Assembly: GCF_003589595.1 (NCBI RefSeq)
Contig: NW_020653766.1
Location: forward strand, 3,650,058 to 3,714,057
Reading direction: 5' to 3'
DNA length: 64,000 bases
DNA from: Hyposmocoma kahamanoa
Lineage: Eukaryota > Arthropoda > Insecta > Lepidoptera > Cosmopterigidae
Under the pieces are notes generated by a model. It saw only the letters and a list, made by a program, of their open reading frames with translations. It was not told the DNA's origin and did no database searches. Shown here in pieces: positions 25,801 to 40,800 of this stretch; position 1 is the first letter of the stretch; the number at the start of each line of letters is the position of its first letter. Made by a program: the position numbers and the translations under genes.

Positions 25801-28800
25801 GGGTTAGAAACCGGACTCGTGCCTCTGAGTTTCTCGGAATTTATGTGCAAAATTAAATTTAAAATTTACCGTGAGCTTATCGGAGAAGGAAAACACGGTG
25901 GTAAAACCACCAGCCCTCGTAAAACGTGTGACGTTCCCAACCCAAATCGGGCCAACGTGGCGGATCATGGCCTTAAGAGATCAGTGCCTAGCAGTAGAAC
26001 GTATAAATGGGTGGATGATAATGTGTACGTACTGTGAAATAAACAAATTACAAATTTTGTAAGGGCTACATCACCTGATCCAGCATAGGGAAGAGCACAG
26101 CCAACAAAGTTCTCCAGGCGGGCTTGCTAAGTAGAGTGCCGTGGGCGCCGATGCAGCTAAACAACGTCTGGCTGGCCGCACGGCGGACTGGTGCTCTCGG
26201 TTCCGTACATAGTTCACCTAAAAAAATTAATAGTTTGTCATATTATTTATTTTTATTGAATATTATATACACACATCAGAATCTAGAATCAAGGTTTTCT
26301 CAAATTTATATTAATAATAAAATTACTAACAGTATTTAAATAAAAATCTATGGAGTTTTCTCACTCTCTTTCAAATTACTCGAAATGACTTCATAGGTGT
26401 TGTACGTTAACGACGATGTGCATTTTTTGAGGTTGCACCACTTTTGCGGCGTGGATAGTAGATCAATTATGTTGTAGTTCAATCCGAGCCTCAACAAATC
26501 TAGAAAATTCGGACCCTCTTCGGATGTTGCTTGTGCACTAAGTCCGAAAAGATTCGAATCCGAGAAAATACGGATAGCGTAGTATACCTGAAAGGGTTGT
26601 AACCCTAACAACCGTGATCAGGATCACGGCAGTAAAACAGGAAACTTCCGGTCCACAACATTTATTAAAAGAAGTAAAGTAAAACGAAAGGTAAAGTAAA
26701 AAAAACCCTTGTATTATGTTGAATTACAGATATTGGATAGACTGTTATTCGCTCATTATGGTCGATACAAGATTTACATTGATTGTATTATGATTAAACT
26801 TGAAAAGAATAAAAAATTTGACAATTTGATTTAGTAGTTCTGTCCGCTATCGCGGTCAAGCAGAGAGTGACCATGGTACGAAGCAAAAATGAGAAAGCGA
26901 AGGAAGATGGAGTAATTCAAATTTAAAATTTAAACAAGCAAAAGAAAAAATGATACGATACAAAAAGGTGAGTTGACGGTGTAAGGAGGTCACACCGTCA
27001 CAACCTACAGATAAAATGATCCCTGTGACATTTAATCATTTTTCGGATTCGGAACTGACACGAATAGGACGTAGCGAGCAAATGCTCTGTATCCGCGGAG
27101 TAGCAAAGAACTTGACATCCATTTTTATTTGTCAAATCTTAAGCAATAATTCGTAATTCTACCGATAGATGTCGTTGTCAGTAGCTTCAACGCAGTTGTT
27201 TGACTTACTGAGTCTAATGTAAAGACACATCCAGAGCTTGTCGAGTGGAGGCAACTCAGCATGGTTGGGCACTTCTGGGCACACCGCCGTGTCATTAGCC
27301 AGGGCTGCCACTAGCTTGTCGCGGTTGTGGTAGAGGTAGTCAGAGATGTTCCACTGGTAAATATTAAGAGATTAATGTTATTAGTTGGATGTTAATAAGC
27401 AATAACGTGTCAAACAACACGATCATATCAGAGGCCATTGAAATTAAAAAACATCCTAATTTCAACAGGGAAGATGGTTTCTCCGTACCACCAGTTTGGA
27501 ATCCAATATATCCTCTGATGAAAAATCCCAAACAGACACACGACTGCAGATCTAATGAATATGTTTTAATTTATACCAATTTCTATTATTAATTATAATA
27601 TTATAAACTGAACTTAATAAAAATTTATTCAATAAAATAATTTGTAAAACGTAATGTAGCGTAAATTGGAATGTTTTCTTTGTAAAATTAAAAATAAAGT
27701 ATATCATTAATAGGGTGGTTTGCATTAATATTAGACATAACTGGTTGATGACTGTACCACCTCAGTCAACTGTGACCATGGGACCTGTAAAGAGCCCGAA
27801 ACGTCGGCTTGTTTGAAAAAACAAATATAGGCGATTTAAATCCGGAAAATATACTTCCGGACACATAATTCGAGCCACCTCGCATTTTTGTCTTAAAATC
27901 TTAGAATACAAAAGTAGTCTTATCGTCGAAGACAAAGTTTTCCCCCGGTTTTGTAAATCCAAATTTCCAACATGGATTTATGGAAAAGGCGTTTAGTATA
28001 CTAATTTCAAAATTGCTTTATAGTTTTTGATCAATCAAACATTGTTTAAGCGGAGGGCATTTAACACTGAAAATGCGAGGTGGCTCGAATTATGTGTCCG
28101 GGAGTGTAGTTTCATTTCCTAAACATAATCATAGTTTTACGAAAATGGCGCCTATAGATTTCGTTGATTTTGATAGTTTGTCTAAAATGTACTTTTGAAA
28201 ACTTTTGCTGCTATGCTTGTTGTTATTGGGGAATTACAGTAATAACTCACAACAATTCATCATTCCTGAGGTAACAACAGCAAAAGTTTTCATATTTGGT
28301 GTGGTTGTTGGGCACATTCATATCATTAGTACCGTATCGACTCATCCGTAGAACAAAGGTCTATGTGCAAGACTACTTGTTCTCAGGACATAGTACATTA
28401 CGTACCTTCTTCGTCGCTGTGGATGTCAGATCGACTGTCGTTCGATTTTGTATTAGCAAAACGAAATAAGATATATTAATTCTCAAAACACCTTAACACA
28501 GGCTTTAGTTTGAATAACGAAATTGTTCTCATAGCGTACTTATTATCTTTTAGCTATATAATCGCATTGGACTTTGTTCTTCGGATGAGTCGGTATGTAT
28601 ATATAGATACGAAATGTTATTTAATTTGTTTGAAAACTATTCTGCCAAATCATTAGTGTGACAACTGCGCCCCGATTGGCCAGCCCGAATTCGAAACAAT
28701 TGATGGGTGTCGTCAATTGTTCCACTTCCAATCGACCAGTTTCACTTGAGCTATGCCATAATGGACAATTATTGCAAAATTACATATTTAATTACCGACG

Positions 28801-31800
28801 AAATGTGATTCCGTTTGTTTTCTAATTAGATGTTTTGCTGTTTTTTCCACACCACCGAATGGAACCTGACTGGAATGGAAGATGACTACGACTATTCACT
28901 CACCATAAGTCCCACAGCCGTAAGGCTGATGTTGAGTTCCTTGGTCTGTTGCGCAAACGCAGCAGCTGTAGTCAAAACGCGTCGGAGACACCTCGGGCCG
29001 GCGCAGCCGAGAAGGTCGCCGGCTACCACTTGCGCGCATTGGAAGGCTGACCGGATAAGTTGTTCACTGTAAAAATGTGTTATTTATTTATACTCACTGG
29101 TTCACACCTGTCTCCCAGCCGGGTAGGACGAGACTATGAACCTCCACTCGCTACTTTCTTAATCTCTTCCGTGGACTGATAACTCAAGACGATGGCTAAT
29201 CGCGATAAATACACACATTTTACATTGACAAGCTGCAATTTATCAAAGCAGTTTAGCAGTGATACCAAACGAATCAACTTGATGGCGCTTATTGCAAAGA
29301 TTTTTATGGTAAGTGCTGGCTATCCTTTTATTTTATTTAGGATTAGCGCCATCTATCCACATTAGGAAGCGTTAATTTAAAAAATAAAAGTACCGGCATG
29401 CTATGATGACCGTTTTGACAGATTACAACAGTGAGGTCATGTCTCAATTCATTATCGTAAAAAACATAATCAAATGCGAGTCGCAACAATAAGTTTTTAG
29501 ACAGATCGATAGATTTATAACTAGTATTGCAAGGGGTTGCTCATTAGAAAGTTTTAATAAAACGAAAATAAAATTGTTTACTTAACATTTTTCGTATTAA
29601 ATTTAAAGTTTTTTAAATTCGAATCTCGAAAAACAAATGTCGAGTTGTGTCGTAAAATTATACATTACATAAATTTTACTACACGTCACGTAGTTATGAA
29701 TTAATACGAAACTTGATGAGCGGACAAACGTCAAAACGGCCATCATAGCGTGCCGGTACTATAGTTTGTAGCACACACTGCCATCTATTGACATCCATAT
29801 TTATTAAAGTTCAGAGAATAATATAATGATCAATATTTCAATAATATTACAAGGAAATAACTGACTTCTCATATTTCATAATTTGATATCCATGGCCATT
29901 TACATAACATAAAGGCTTAACTGAACTAGATATAAGACGGAATTTTGACCTTTTTCAGAGCTACGATCTGTAGTATGAAGATTAGCAGACTTCCTAAGTT
30001 ATAGGTCCATATCTGTTCATAGATTTTTTTTATGATGACTAAGTAAATGGAATAAAAATATAGTGCGTCTGGTGGTAAGGCAGTGGCAGTAACACTTTCC
30101 CCTTTCCATCTTGGGGAGACTAGACCTAGGCTGAGATTTGTGACGCTTCCACTTTTATGTGGCGAATGACTATAGAGTGGAATCCCCTGCCTGCAGATTT
30201 GTTCACGGAAAACTTGGGCCGTTTTCAAGGCCAGAGTGAATAGGCATTATTCAGATGTGCACGCTCCATCGGCGATCTTTCCGTCAGGAGGTCAGATGGG
30301 CACTCATTTTTTGATAAAAAAAAATAATTCTGAGAAATAACGCACACTTTTTTTTTTAATAACGCACACACTCAACACGGCCCCGCACTAAGGAAGCCCT
30401 CTATCGTGGGTGCCATGGATACACACATACACAACCACAACTTACACTCAAACTTACGAGAGAAATTTCTTCCGGCCCGGGAATCGAACCTGGGACTTCT
30501 GCGGGGCAGGCCGGAATGGTAACCATTTGGCCACGGAGGCAGTAAAATAATGTCTAACTATATGCAGAAAGAGGCAAGAACGAATCAGCTAGTATTAATA
30601 CCTGTGATGTGCAGATATAGCAGAGATTATCTCCATCATCAGAGGCCAAGCCGCACCAAGCTGGTCTCCTCGTGAATGTAATAGCCGTGCGGCGCATTCC
30701 AGCTGCCGCGCTCTGACGTCACAATGCCGTACTGAACATAGTTCCGCCAGGGGTTCCAGAAGAAGGCGTTCTCGAGCCTAAAAGAATCCATTTGTGAGAA
30801 AACGCGAATCTACACTCGTTCTGTAGATTCGCAAGCGATGTACTGTGTTTTGAACAGTGTATTTGTGCAGTGAACACAAATGTTGTGTATTCTCCCTTTA
30901 TAACATTTTGTGTAATTTTATATGCTCTAACAATATTATGCTCTAGTTTATTGTTTGTCAAATCAAGTAATTTATTGTGTACGTATGTCTAGAAGGTCTT
31001 AATAACATTATTGTGTCAGTACGTATTGCCAACTTTATAACGTACAATTAACTTAATGAAAATAATTTAAAAGTATATTAGTTTTAATTCTAAAATGTCA
31101 AATCTTAATTTTAATTTCAATTCTTAATAATATCCTACGTGTGAGTTTGGGTGTAAACATTTTACACCCAAACTCACGAGAGAAATAAATGTGCCTCTTC
31201 GTGGCGGTCCAGCATGGTTACCGTTCGGCCACAGGGGCAGTCATTATTTTGTGTAGTTAACTATTATACTATGTTATTGTCATTTATATAATCGCTAGTT
31301 TGTAAAGTCTAACTCTACATTTGTCTTACACATACTTATGCAAACTCACCTCAGTTACATGAACAGGGTTGTTGTGATGATACTGGAAAGCGGCTTGCAC
31401 TAAATAAGTTATGGCTTCGACGCCCCATTCTCTCATTCTTATATGAGGATGTTGACACACCTGGAAAATAATTTTTTTTAGTTGCGCTTACCAGCTGAGC
31501 CTAAAGGTTATCCCACATATAACTGCCACTGCCTCGCCTCAAACTTGTGTATTGAAAAAATGGACTGTGTTGTAAGGCTTACTACATATTTCAAAGTTTA
31601 AATCACAATAATGGAAGGCAGTTGATGCGTTGTTCAGAACATTATATCCTTCACTCCTTTTCGGATTAGGCAGGTTTTTGTTTTAACTTATTTTGTTAAA
31701 TTGTATTAATATATGTTATAAAATCTTAAGCCGTAACTTCATATTTAAATTTTTATTGAATTGATATTCAATATTTTTTTATGTGAAATAACTCCACTAG

Positions 31801-34800
31801 CTTGTAATAACTTAATTAACTTGTAATAGTAATAATTATAAAATTATTAATGCAAAGATCGAACACTCAGAAAAAATAACGGGCCGGATTCGAACCGACG
31901 TCTTCTAGCATACCGTGGCAGACGCTATACCAACTAAACCACGGAACAAACCAGCGGACCTCACTAATTTTTCTATGTGTATGCTGTCTTGTCTTCATAT
32001 TTGGTTTTTTAACGACTTTTTAGCCGTAGCGCCATCTATGAGAAATCTCAAGTATTTCTTAACTTACCTAACGTAACTTACTAACAGTAACTTTATAATT
32101 AAATTGTTAAGATAAGCTTTAAATTGCAGAAGCTCACTGATGAGCGTGAAAATCAAAATGACAAATCTATACGACAATGCAATGGGTTACCAATGCAAAC
32201 GTCAACTTTGATACAAATTGGAATAGCTGCGAAACTTACGAGTTTAAAGCTAATTGTAAAGGCGTTTGTTCAGGGAAGTACTGCCACCATATCTATTTCT
32301 ACCACCAAGCAGCAAATACATCTGTGATGAATAGGAGTGTCACTTACCATCAAGCCCACAACTTGTTCGTCCAATCTTACACAAGTAAATCCGTTTATCA
32401 ATACTGTAATTTTGAGGCGAGGCTGTGTTGACAAATTGCTAAGGCGTTAAATGTATAATAATCTTTAAGAGTTGATACAATCTTAAATGGCTTTGGTTCA
32501 TTCCGCATACCAGTGAAAATATTACAGTAAAAAAAAGTAAAAAAAACACGATTCGAGTTCTTAGGTCTTCACGATTGTTACACATAAGAAATGAAACTAT
32601 TTTTCCGGATTTAAATCGCGTATATTTGTTTTTTCAAACAACCGTGACCATGGGACCTGTAAAGGGCCCGAAACGTCGGTTAGTTTGAAAAAACAAATAT
32701 ACGCAGTTTAAATCCGGAAAAATAGGTTCATTTCCTATGTGAAACGCGATTCCTCAAAAATTATCAGGACAGAAAAAAAACACGAAATTTTACAAGAAAA
32801 GCGCTGTATTCCACAGGTACTTCACAGATACTAAGGTTTTTTTAAATACCAACTAAAGTAAATAGAACAAGTTTACTTTATGATATACGATTTTCAAATG
32901 ACTTTAATTGTGTTAGTAAAAAAATTAATTCTGAAATAAAGCCAGTGCCCTGTCGCACAATCCAAGCGCAATAAACCGTATTAGTACGGGAAAAATTTTA
33001 ATTTGAGCTAAGGTAGTATCAAGTCTTAATTGTATAATGCATTACCTATAATATAATTACCTCCAATAAATGGTTAGTAATAGGCCTCCATGTAACTTCT
33101 ATCCTGTGCATATTCGCCAAACCAGTCTCTAATAATTTGGCTACAGCGAACAGTGATGGCTCCTGTAAAAATAAATACACAAGGTGTTTGTAAAATACTA
33201 ACAACATTGCACGACTACTACGACTATTATTCCTAACATCAAAAACAACAAATTTTCAATCCTAGAGTCATCGACAACGTATACTATTCGTCTGCACTCC
33301 ACGCACAGCCCACAACTTTGAAGCATCATGCATACGTCAAAGCAGCAATAACATAATTAGTACATCACAATGTAATACACTTATTATCACCTTCTTAATA
33401 CACATATTAAGGGCGGTAAATAAAAAAATACCAACGAGATGGTTTTATTGACTCGATTTGCAAATGGCGGGTTTTTCGTTTTTTTTCTTTGTGAACAGAT
33501 TGCCAGCTATTCTTCCATAGATAATTGAACTCGAACTAAAATGTTATAAAAGGCACAGATCCGTGCAGCCACAACGTATTAGATATAAAATAAATAATTT
33601 CCAAATTGTAAAAATACTGGACGTTGTTCTGTTTTTTGATAATGTAATGAAAAAGCTCGTGGGCATAATTTAGGACATTACGGTCCACTTTGCTTGCATG
33701 TCATGACACTGTTTACGAGCAAGTGTGGTGAAAAACAAGTTACGTACCCGGTTAGAATATGCTAGTTCCATTGCTTCATTGGACAGCTTACAGAGAGCAT
33801 CAATCAAATGGTGCAATGCTACGTCGTCCAAGTTCTTGGACGACTCGAAGACTCGAGACAGCATCGCTGAGAGAGCTGGAATATAATATTGTTAGTGATT
33901 TTACATCATAACGTAGACGGGAACAAGTCTACTTCTACGTGTGGCGCACTATACGTTTCCGGAATGAATAAGAAAAAAAAATACTATAAATGGTTAGAAA
34001 TGAATTTATTGTCTCTCAAAATATTCTCCGTTAGCGTTAATGCACTTTTTCATTCGAATAAAACAATTTTGAAAACATTTATGCTACTCCTCCGTGACAA
34101 TCTCTGAGACATATTTTTCATACTTTTCGACAGCCTCTTCAGGTGATGAAAATCGTTGACCGCGTAACTGGTTCTTAATTTTTGGAAATGAATAAAAGTC
34201 ACAAGGTACCAGGTCGGGACTGCACGTGGGAGAGCTCATAAGGTCAACGTTGTTCACTTTTAAAAATTAATTTGTCTGTCTGGCCGTATGAGAACTGGTA
34301 TTAACGTGGTGCAAGATGATAAGGCGTTTACGGTTATTTTTACGAAGTTGTCGAACGTTGTTGAAGAACGAAATGGTCGTGTACTAATCAATATTCACGG
34401 TACAACGATTCTCCAAAGCAGCAGTAGCCACGTGTCCACTTTTATTAAAAAAAGAAGCAATCATCAGCTTAGAGGAACTTTGCACGCGCGCCACTTTGGT
34501 TGGTTTCGGCTCATCTCGAAACATCTCATGCGCTCGATTGCTGCGTTGTTTTGGGATCGTAACTATAATCCATGTTTCGTCACTTGTTATTATGTCCCAC
34601 ACTAAGGTTCGTATTCTAGAACTCTACTCAATGCTCAAGTCAGGACTTGAGTATAATTTAAAGCACTAGAAATCATACTCAAGTTCTTGCCATTAGAGTC
34701 GTATTTCCAGAGTAGAAATCATACTCAAGTATGCTCAAATCCTGACTTAAGCATTGAGTACAGTTATGGAATACGACCCTTAGTTTGACGCCCCTTCGTT

Positions 34801-37800
34801 GCATCTGGTAAGCATGGCATTGCACCAAGTGACGCAATCCGTTTTTTGACCCTCAGTCAAATTGTGTGGGATCCACTGAGAGCACAGCTTTTTCACACCC
34901 AAATGTTGGTATTTGACTCATGCCTGTGCCTAAAGATGCCCGAATCTCATGGTATGTCACATGTCTGTGTGTTTTGATCATACGGCGCACAGCATCGATG
35001 TTTTTGTTGTTCACAGCAGTGGACGGTCGACCATCACGAAATTCGTCACTGAGATTCACACGACCGCGTTTGAATTCTGCCAACCAGCTAGAAATAGTCT
35101 TCTTGCATGGTGCTTCATCGTCAAAAGTAGTTTGAAGCCGAGCGAAACTCCGCTGAGCTGTTAAATTACACTTAAAAAATCATACTACGAAAACTTTCAC
35201 GAGTTAATTACATGGTGATGTAGACAACCAATTTCTAAAATGACAATCACAATGTAACAAGTGACAGTCAGAAACAAACTGTATTCTACAGCCAAACAGT
35301 TCCAATTTCAAATGTTGTAATTACTTTTTAAATATTGTTTACGTAAGTGGTCAGTTCCGGAAACTTATAATGCGCCCTATGTAGTAATATTGGGTGCTAA
35401 GAAAAGTATAAACATTTTGGAGAATGATTCAGTGTGAATATTGTGAAAATTACCGTCTTGATTGGGGTGTATTTTTTTAATAATCAATTTGTAATCTGTG
35501 GTGGAATTAATTCTTGTTGATATAAATTACACATCGTCGGTTAAATTCGTAAAGTTGATTAGGCATAAAAACAGAATTACTAGAAATAATTATGTGACAA
35601 TCTATGATTATACCTATCCTTTACAACTAAAAAAAGTCTAGAAATTATATTTTAAGCCTTAATGGCTCGATATTGCTCTTAGTAAAAAAGGGGGTTCCAT
35701 CCAAAAACGGAGCTACGACGTTTTCAAATTTAGCCGGCGACATGTAGGTTTGCAATTACGGTGTCTATGTACACGGTTGCAGCAGCAACACTTGTTTGCA
35801 TACGTTATTCAGATAATGGTAGAAAAGGACAGTTAGTGTTTGTTGCTTACATGTTGATGTTTATGATTGTTTTTTTTAATTTATGTTCTCCCACACTAAA
35901 ATTTAAAGGAACGATTTTCCTATACAAAAACTTGGAAGACATTCTGAGGCGCAATCTAATGGCAAAATATTGAACTACGTAGTTGAAAGCTGTCTATGAA
36001 ACTTCAGAAGCAAAATAACGTTTTCAATAATACTATATTTATTATTCAATTAATTGGACGGTATCAAGCTTAATTTTGTTATTTATGAAGAAAGACATTT
36101 TGGGCGTGAGTTCTCAATATTTATTTTCTAATTCTGCTACATTGTTTCTATCATTCTTCGACACTGGAACAAAAGAACGATAAGAACTAATGTACTCTAA
36201 AATCGATGATCCATCTGGGAGATGAAACTATTTTCCAGTTTTTAATTGCGTATATTTGTTTTTCAAACAAACCAACGTTGACTGGATGGAGTTGTAAAAG
36301 GCCCGAAATGTTTACTTTTCTAGGTGTCAGTAGCGTCTTTAAAATCATTCCAAGAGGTTCTATCAGCAGCTGGGAGGGTGGCAGGGGCCATATAGGGAAA
36401 TATTATATTCTACATAATACATAGACTATGTGATTTGGATATTTTTAATGATTCCTTGTCCAGCTTCAAAACTAAAATTAAAACATTCACGTTTACTAGC
36501 AATTAAAATAAAATTATATTAACTGCCTCCGTGGTCGAACGGTTAACATCACAGACAGCCACGCAGAGGTCCCGGGTTCGATTCCCGTGCCGAGAGAAAT
36601 ATTGGTATAGTCGACATTTATTTCTCACGTGAGTTTGGGTGTAACTTGTGGTTGTCTATGTGTGTGTCCATGGCTCCCACGATACAGGGTTTCCCTAGTG
36701 CGGGGCTGTGCGTGTGTGCATGTCATATTAAGTAATTATATTAATTTGTAATCTATTGCTATATAAATTTGAAAGTGTAAACTTATATACAGAGTTTTTT
36801 TAATTGGACATTTTTTTGCCTTATACAAGGAAATGATCCCTTCATGACACTGAGTTGATTAGCACAAAAAATTTTTCGATCACTTTCATTCATTTTTATG
36901 GACATCTCACGCTTGACCAAATAATTGACTATGCAAAAATTGTTTTTACAAAAAAAAAGATTTAATGGTTCCTAAGACACTTTCCCTATATCTTCTATGA
37001 TTTCCCCATGCTGTCCCATTAAAAAAAACACTGTATAACAAAAACCGCTTGTTACTACCAGCATGCCGTGGTAGCCTGTAAGTGCGAAACCTATAATGCT
37101 TTTATATTTTGACTGTAGCTTATAAGCTATACTTTAAACATGAGTTGGCTGTCCATTTTAAATAAATAAATAAAACTACTGCAGATATGAAAACGGACGT
37201 CAGTGTGCGGGGTTCTATGTGTCACGAAAACTTCAACTCCGTATCGACGCTCAATCATTACCAAAACTGTCAATAATACTTTTCCCAACACCCTGTATAG
37301 AACTGTTAAAAAAGGTATCCATCAGCCAAGTATCTTCATAATCTAAATATAATACATAAATACTGTCATAGAAGCATTATCTATCGTGCTTCTACAATTT
37401 GTTTTCAAAATAAGGGTGCCCACGCACTCGGTGAATATAGCTGCTGAAATTGAGTCGAAACAAAGATAAATATACGATAATTGCTACGATGTTGAATGTC
37501 AAGTTGCATTCCAGAATTCAGCTGGCGAGGTGCACTGTAGCGGCCTAATAATGCTGTTTAAAGTTGCCTAGCAGTGGACGATAGGTTAAAGTAGATATGA
37601 TATTTTACAAACAAAACAGTGCACAAAACAAAAAAAGAAAACAAGGACAAACAAAAACAAAAACCCAAATTCTGGCCAGCAAGCTCCATCCCAGTGCACT
37701 TTGTGTACAAAAGCTTTGCCCCTAGTGTCTAATGTCCATTTGGAAACTTTTTATTAACCACTGATGCAAAAAATAAGTCTTATAAGTTTGAGTCTGCTAT

Positions 37801-40800
37801 AGTAAGGCGAGGTGAAGAAAAGCAGCATTTCCTTAATCAATAGCATTTTTCCTCTTCACAAAAATAAAGAATCAGTGTTGGTGGCTGACAAACCTTTTTT
37901 TCGCTTGTATTTGGCTGCCAAGACATGGTTCAGGTTCTCGATGACTTAATCTGTTTACAATCTGGCAAAACGTAGACAGCCGTTTTATTGAATGTATCTT
38001 AACGACATTCTGATTGAAAATTCGCTTCAGAAAACAGCGGTGTATTCTTAAGCGGCTAGGTGTTTTGGAATGCATCATACCATTACCATTACCAGTGCCA
38101 TTTCGCTACGATATTTAGGTATTTTGGTTCTACCGCTATATTTATGATTGCCAGATGTCGTTACCACACTTTTTTCATAATATCAAGTGATGGGACGAAC
38201 AAGTGCGCCAGGTTGTAAGCTACACGCCTGTCCATAACAGTTGCAGTGCCACTCAGAGATTTAAATCGCAAAGATCCGAGGGACACTGCCACAGCGCCTA
38301 AGAAAAAATAGAAAAAATTCACTTTGATCCGCTTGGAGTCGACTCAGCGTCTCCCAGCAAACCGTACCAACTAAACCACGAAACAAACCAACGGACAACA
38401 TGAATTTTTAGATGTGTTTTGTTGGAGATTTTTGTTTCTGGTTTTTAGCGAATTTTTTGCCGTATCGTCCTACCTGTACCTGTAGGTACCTGTGATCTAT
38501 GAAAGTTTTTCTTCACTCAGCGATGTACCTTTACAGCTACCAACCACTGACTAGAGATGTCATTGTAATAATTTTAATTAGGTTTATTTCACCATCATGA
38601 TATCCAATTATTTTTTGTGAAATTACGCCATAGTTTGTTATAATTATTAAACAAAGATCGAACACATAGAAAAAAATCACTGCAATCCGGTTGGATTTGA
38701 ACCAACGTCTCCCAGCAAACCGTGCCAGATGCTATGCCAACTAATTTTGTGTTTTCTTGATTGTTTGCAATGTGCCTTAGCTGTCAAGATCGAGCGTGTG
38801 AAAGAGACACAGTTTCAAAATGAACACTAGCAGCTAAATAAATGGACTCGTGTGTACCACTCATGACTCCGAGTGACTCGGCAACGGGAACTTGCTGCCC
38901 TGCAAATAATTGTCAGTACATTCAATACAATTCGCAAATTACTATACACAGGGACAAAAAGGATCCACTCTGCAGTGATCATTTTGGGCAGATCATACTT
39001 CAGCTGATGATGGTACTCAAGATAACAAACAAGTTTAAGAAATTTAATATTTTCGAATCTAAAATAGCGTACGCCGTTATAAATTTGATTCAGTAAAAAA
39101 TTCAAACTGTGGCCCCCGGGTCTGGGGGTCGATTAAGAACCTTACGATTCGATTTGATATCTTATGATTTCTTTTCATTTTTATTTACAACACCCAAACC
39201 GAACGTCAAACTGTCGTACTCGAAACCTAACCGAAATGATATCTCACCCGAGCTTCTCGACCGGCAAAGGCTACAAACCTTATTGAGAACACAGTTATAT
39301 GGAAATATCTTATTATTTTAAATAACGTATGGATTTTGTTAAACTTTATTAATTTATTTTAGTACAAGACTAAGGTATTTCTATATTTTAGGCCTCTAGA
39401 GTGATAAAAATGTATATAAAAAGATTTTAATTTTTCATATAATCTATTTTACCGATTAACTCCGCAAACGCTGTTGGAGAACGATATCGTATCCTAATCG
39501 AACGTTTAATTCGAAAGTACTGAATAACGCCCTTCGATTTGAGTACAACATCCAATCCAACGATTCGGTTAAAATATCGAAGTGTTCTGAATCGGGTTCC
39601 TGAGCCAAATCGACGGTAAAAGGCCGGACGGTTTGAAGTTGGTTCCTTGGTGGAAAGGTCGTTGTCTTCTGTTGGACGCAACATGTGTAAATACTTTTGC
39701 TGCGTCCTACTTAAGACAAACTTCGCGTATGGCAGGTTCCGCGGCTGAAAATGCCGCGAAACTAACACATGTTAAATATTATTTATTCCATAGGTAAAAT
39801 AAATTTACACATGAAAACGTCACATTTAAGCTACTGCTCGTTCACTACGCTGACCTCCCTGAGAAGAACGAACAAGAAACTCTAGGGATTGCTCTTTTCA
39901 AATAAACTTAAATGCTATGGAATACACTTTGAATCTTTGTGTGGATTCTGGAGCCGTGTCGTCTTTCCATACATCTTTATCTAACACGTAGTCTTCAATT
40001 TTGTAATATGATTTTTCGATCAAAATATTCTGGGGGTTCGGAAGCTCGGAACTTGTTTAAAGAGTTGGGTCGTCGACTCAGAGACAGGGGCTGCGATTAC
40101 CGCTTTGGGTCGTGGTTGGTCCATCAAGTGTCCATTGCCGTTCAGCGAGACAATGTTGCCAGTATAATGGGAACTTTGGGAGCGGCCACGATACGGGGCG
40201 GGATTTTTTTAAGGTTAGATTAGTTTTTTAGTGTAAAAATCACTTGCAATATTGACGAAGCCCAGTGCTGATTTTTAACCAGAAATATTTAAAAAAAATT
40301 AAACATTTTGAATTATTTTGGGAACCTTTTTAGCCTCTCTAACTTCAATGGGATAAAGGCGATATCTTCATCTTCTTCTTAAAGTGCCTCTCCACTACTG
40401 TAGGTTGGCCGTCAATATGGCAAATTTGTCCCTGTCCAAGGTCAAACGAAACAGCTGTTCTGCGCTGTTGACTCCGGTCCACTACGTCTTCTAGTGCGTA
40501 GTAGTTCTTGCTTTCAACCTTTCCCATCATTATAAGTTGAAGCAGTTGGCATCAATCGTGTGGAAGCACGTGACCGAGATATGTGATTTTGCGCTTCTTG
40601 ATTTTATTTTTTATTTTTTTATTCGGGTTAACAGCAGTTTACATTCACAAGAGTTACAATTCAAAAATTATACTAATTTAGTAAAACTAATGAAAGTTAA
40701 CCACATTTGAAATCAAATTTGAAAAATTCAAAAGAAAGTCTTTTCGAAACAACTGAACAATTGTGTGCCAGTGTCTATCCTTGTGAAGCAAGAGTGTTTG

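Noticed and set aside
26348..26611. 87-codon minus frame preceded by a good CTTTCAG acceptor
   Set aside because: It lies in the w14-w15 intron, its phase does not fit w14, no MON2 or other domain is recognisable, and two small hairpins adjoin it (26593-26606, 26612-26629). Could be a pseudo-exon; too weak to call.
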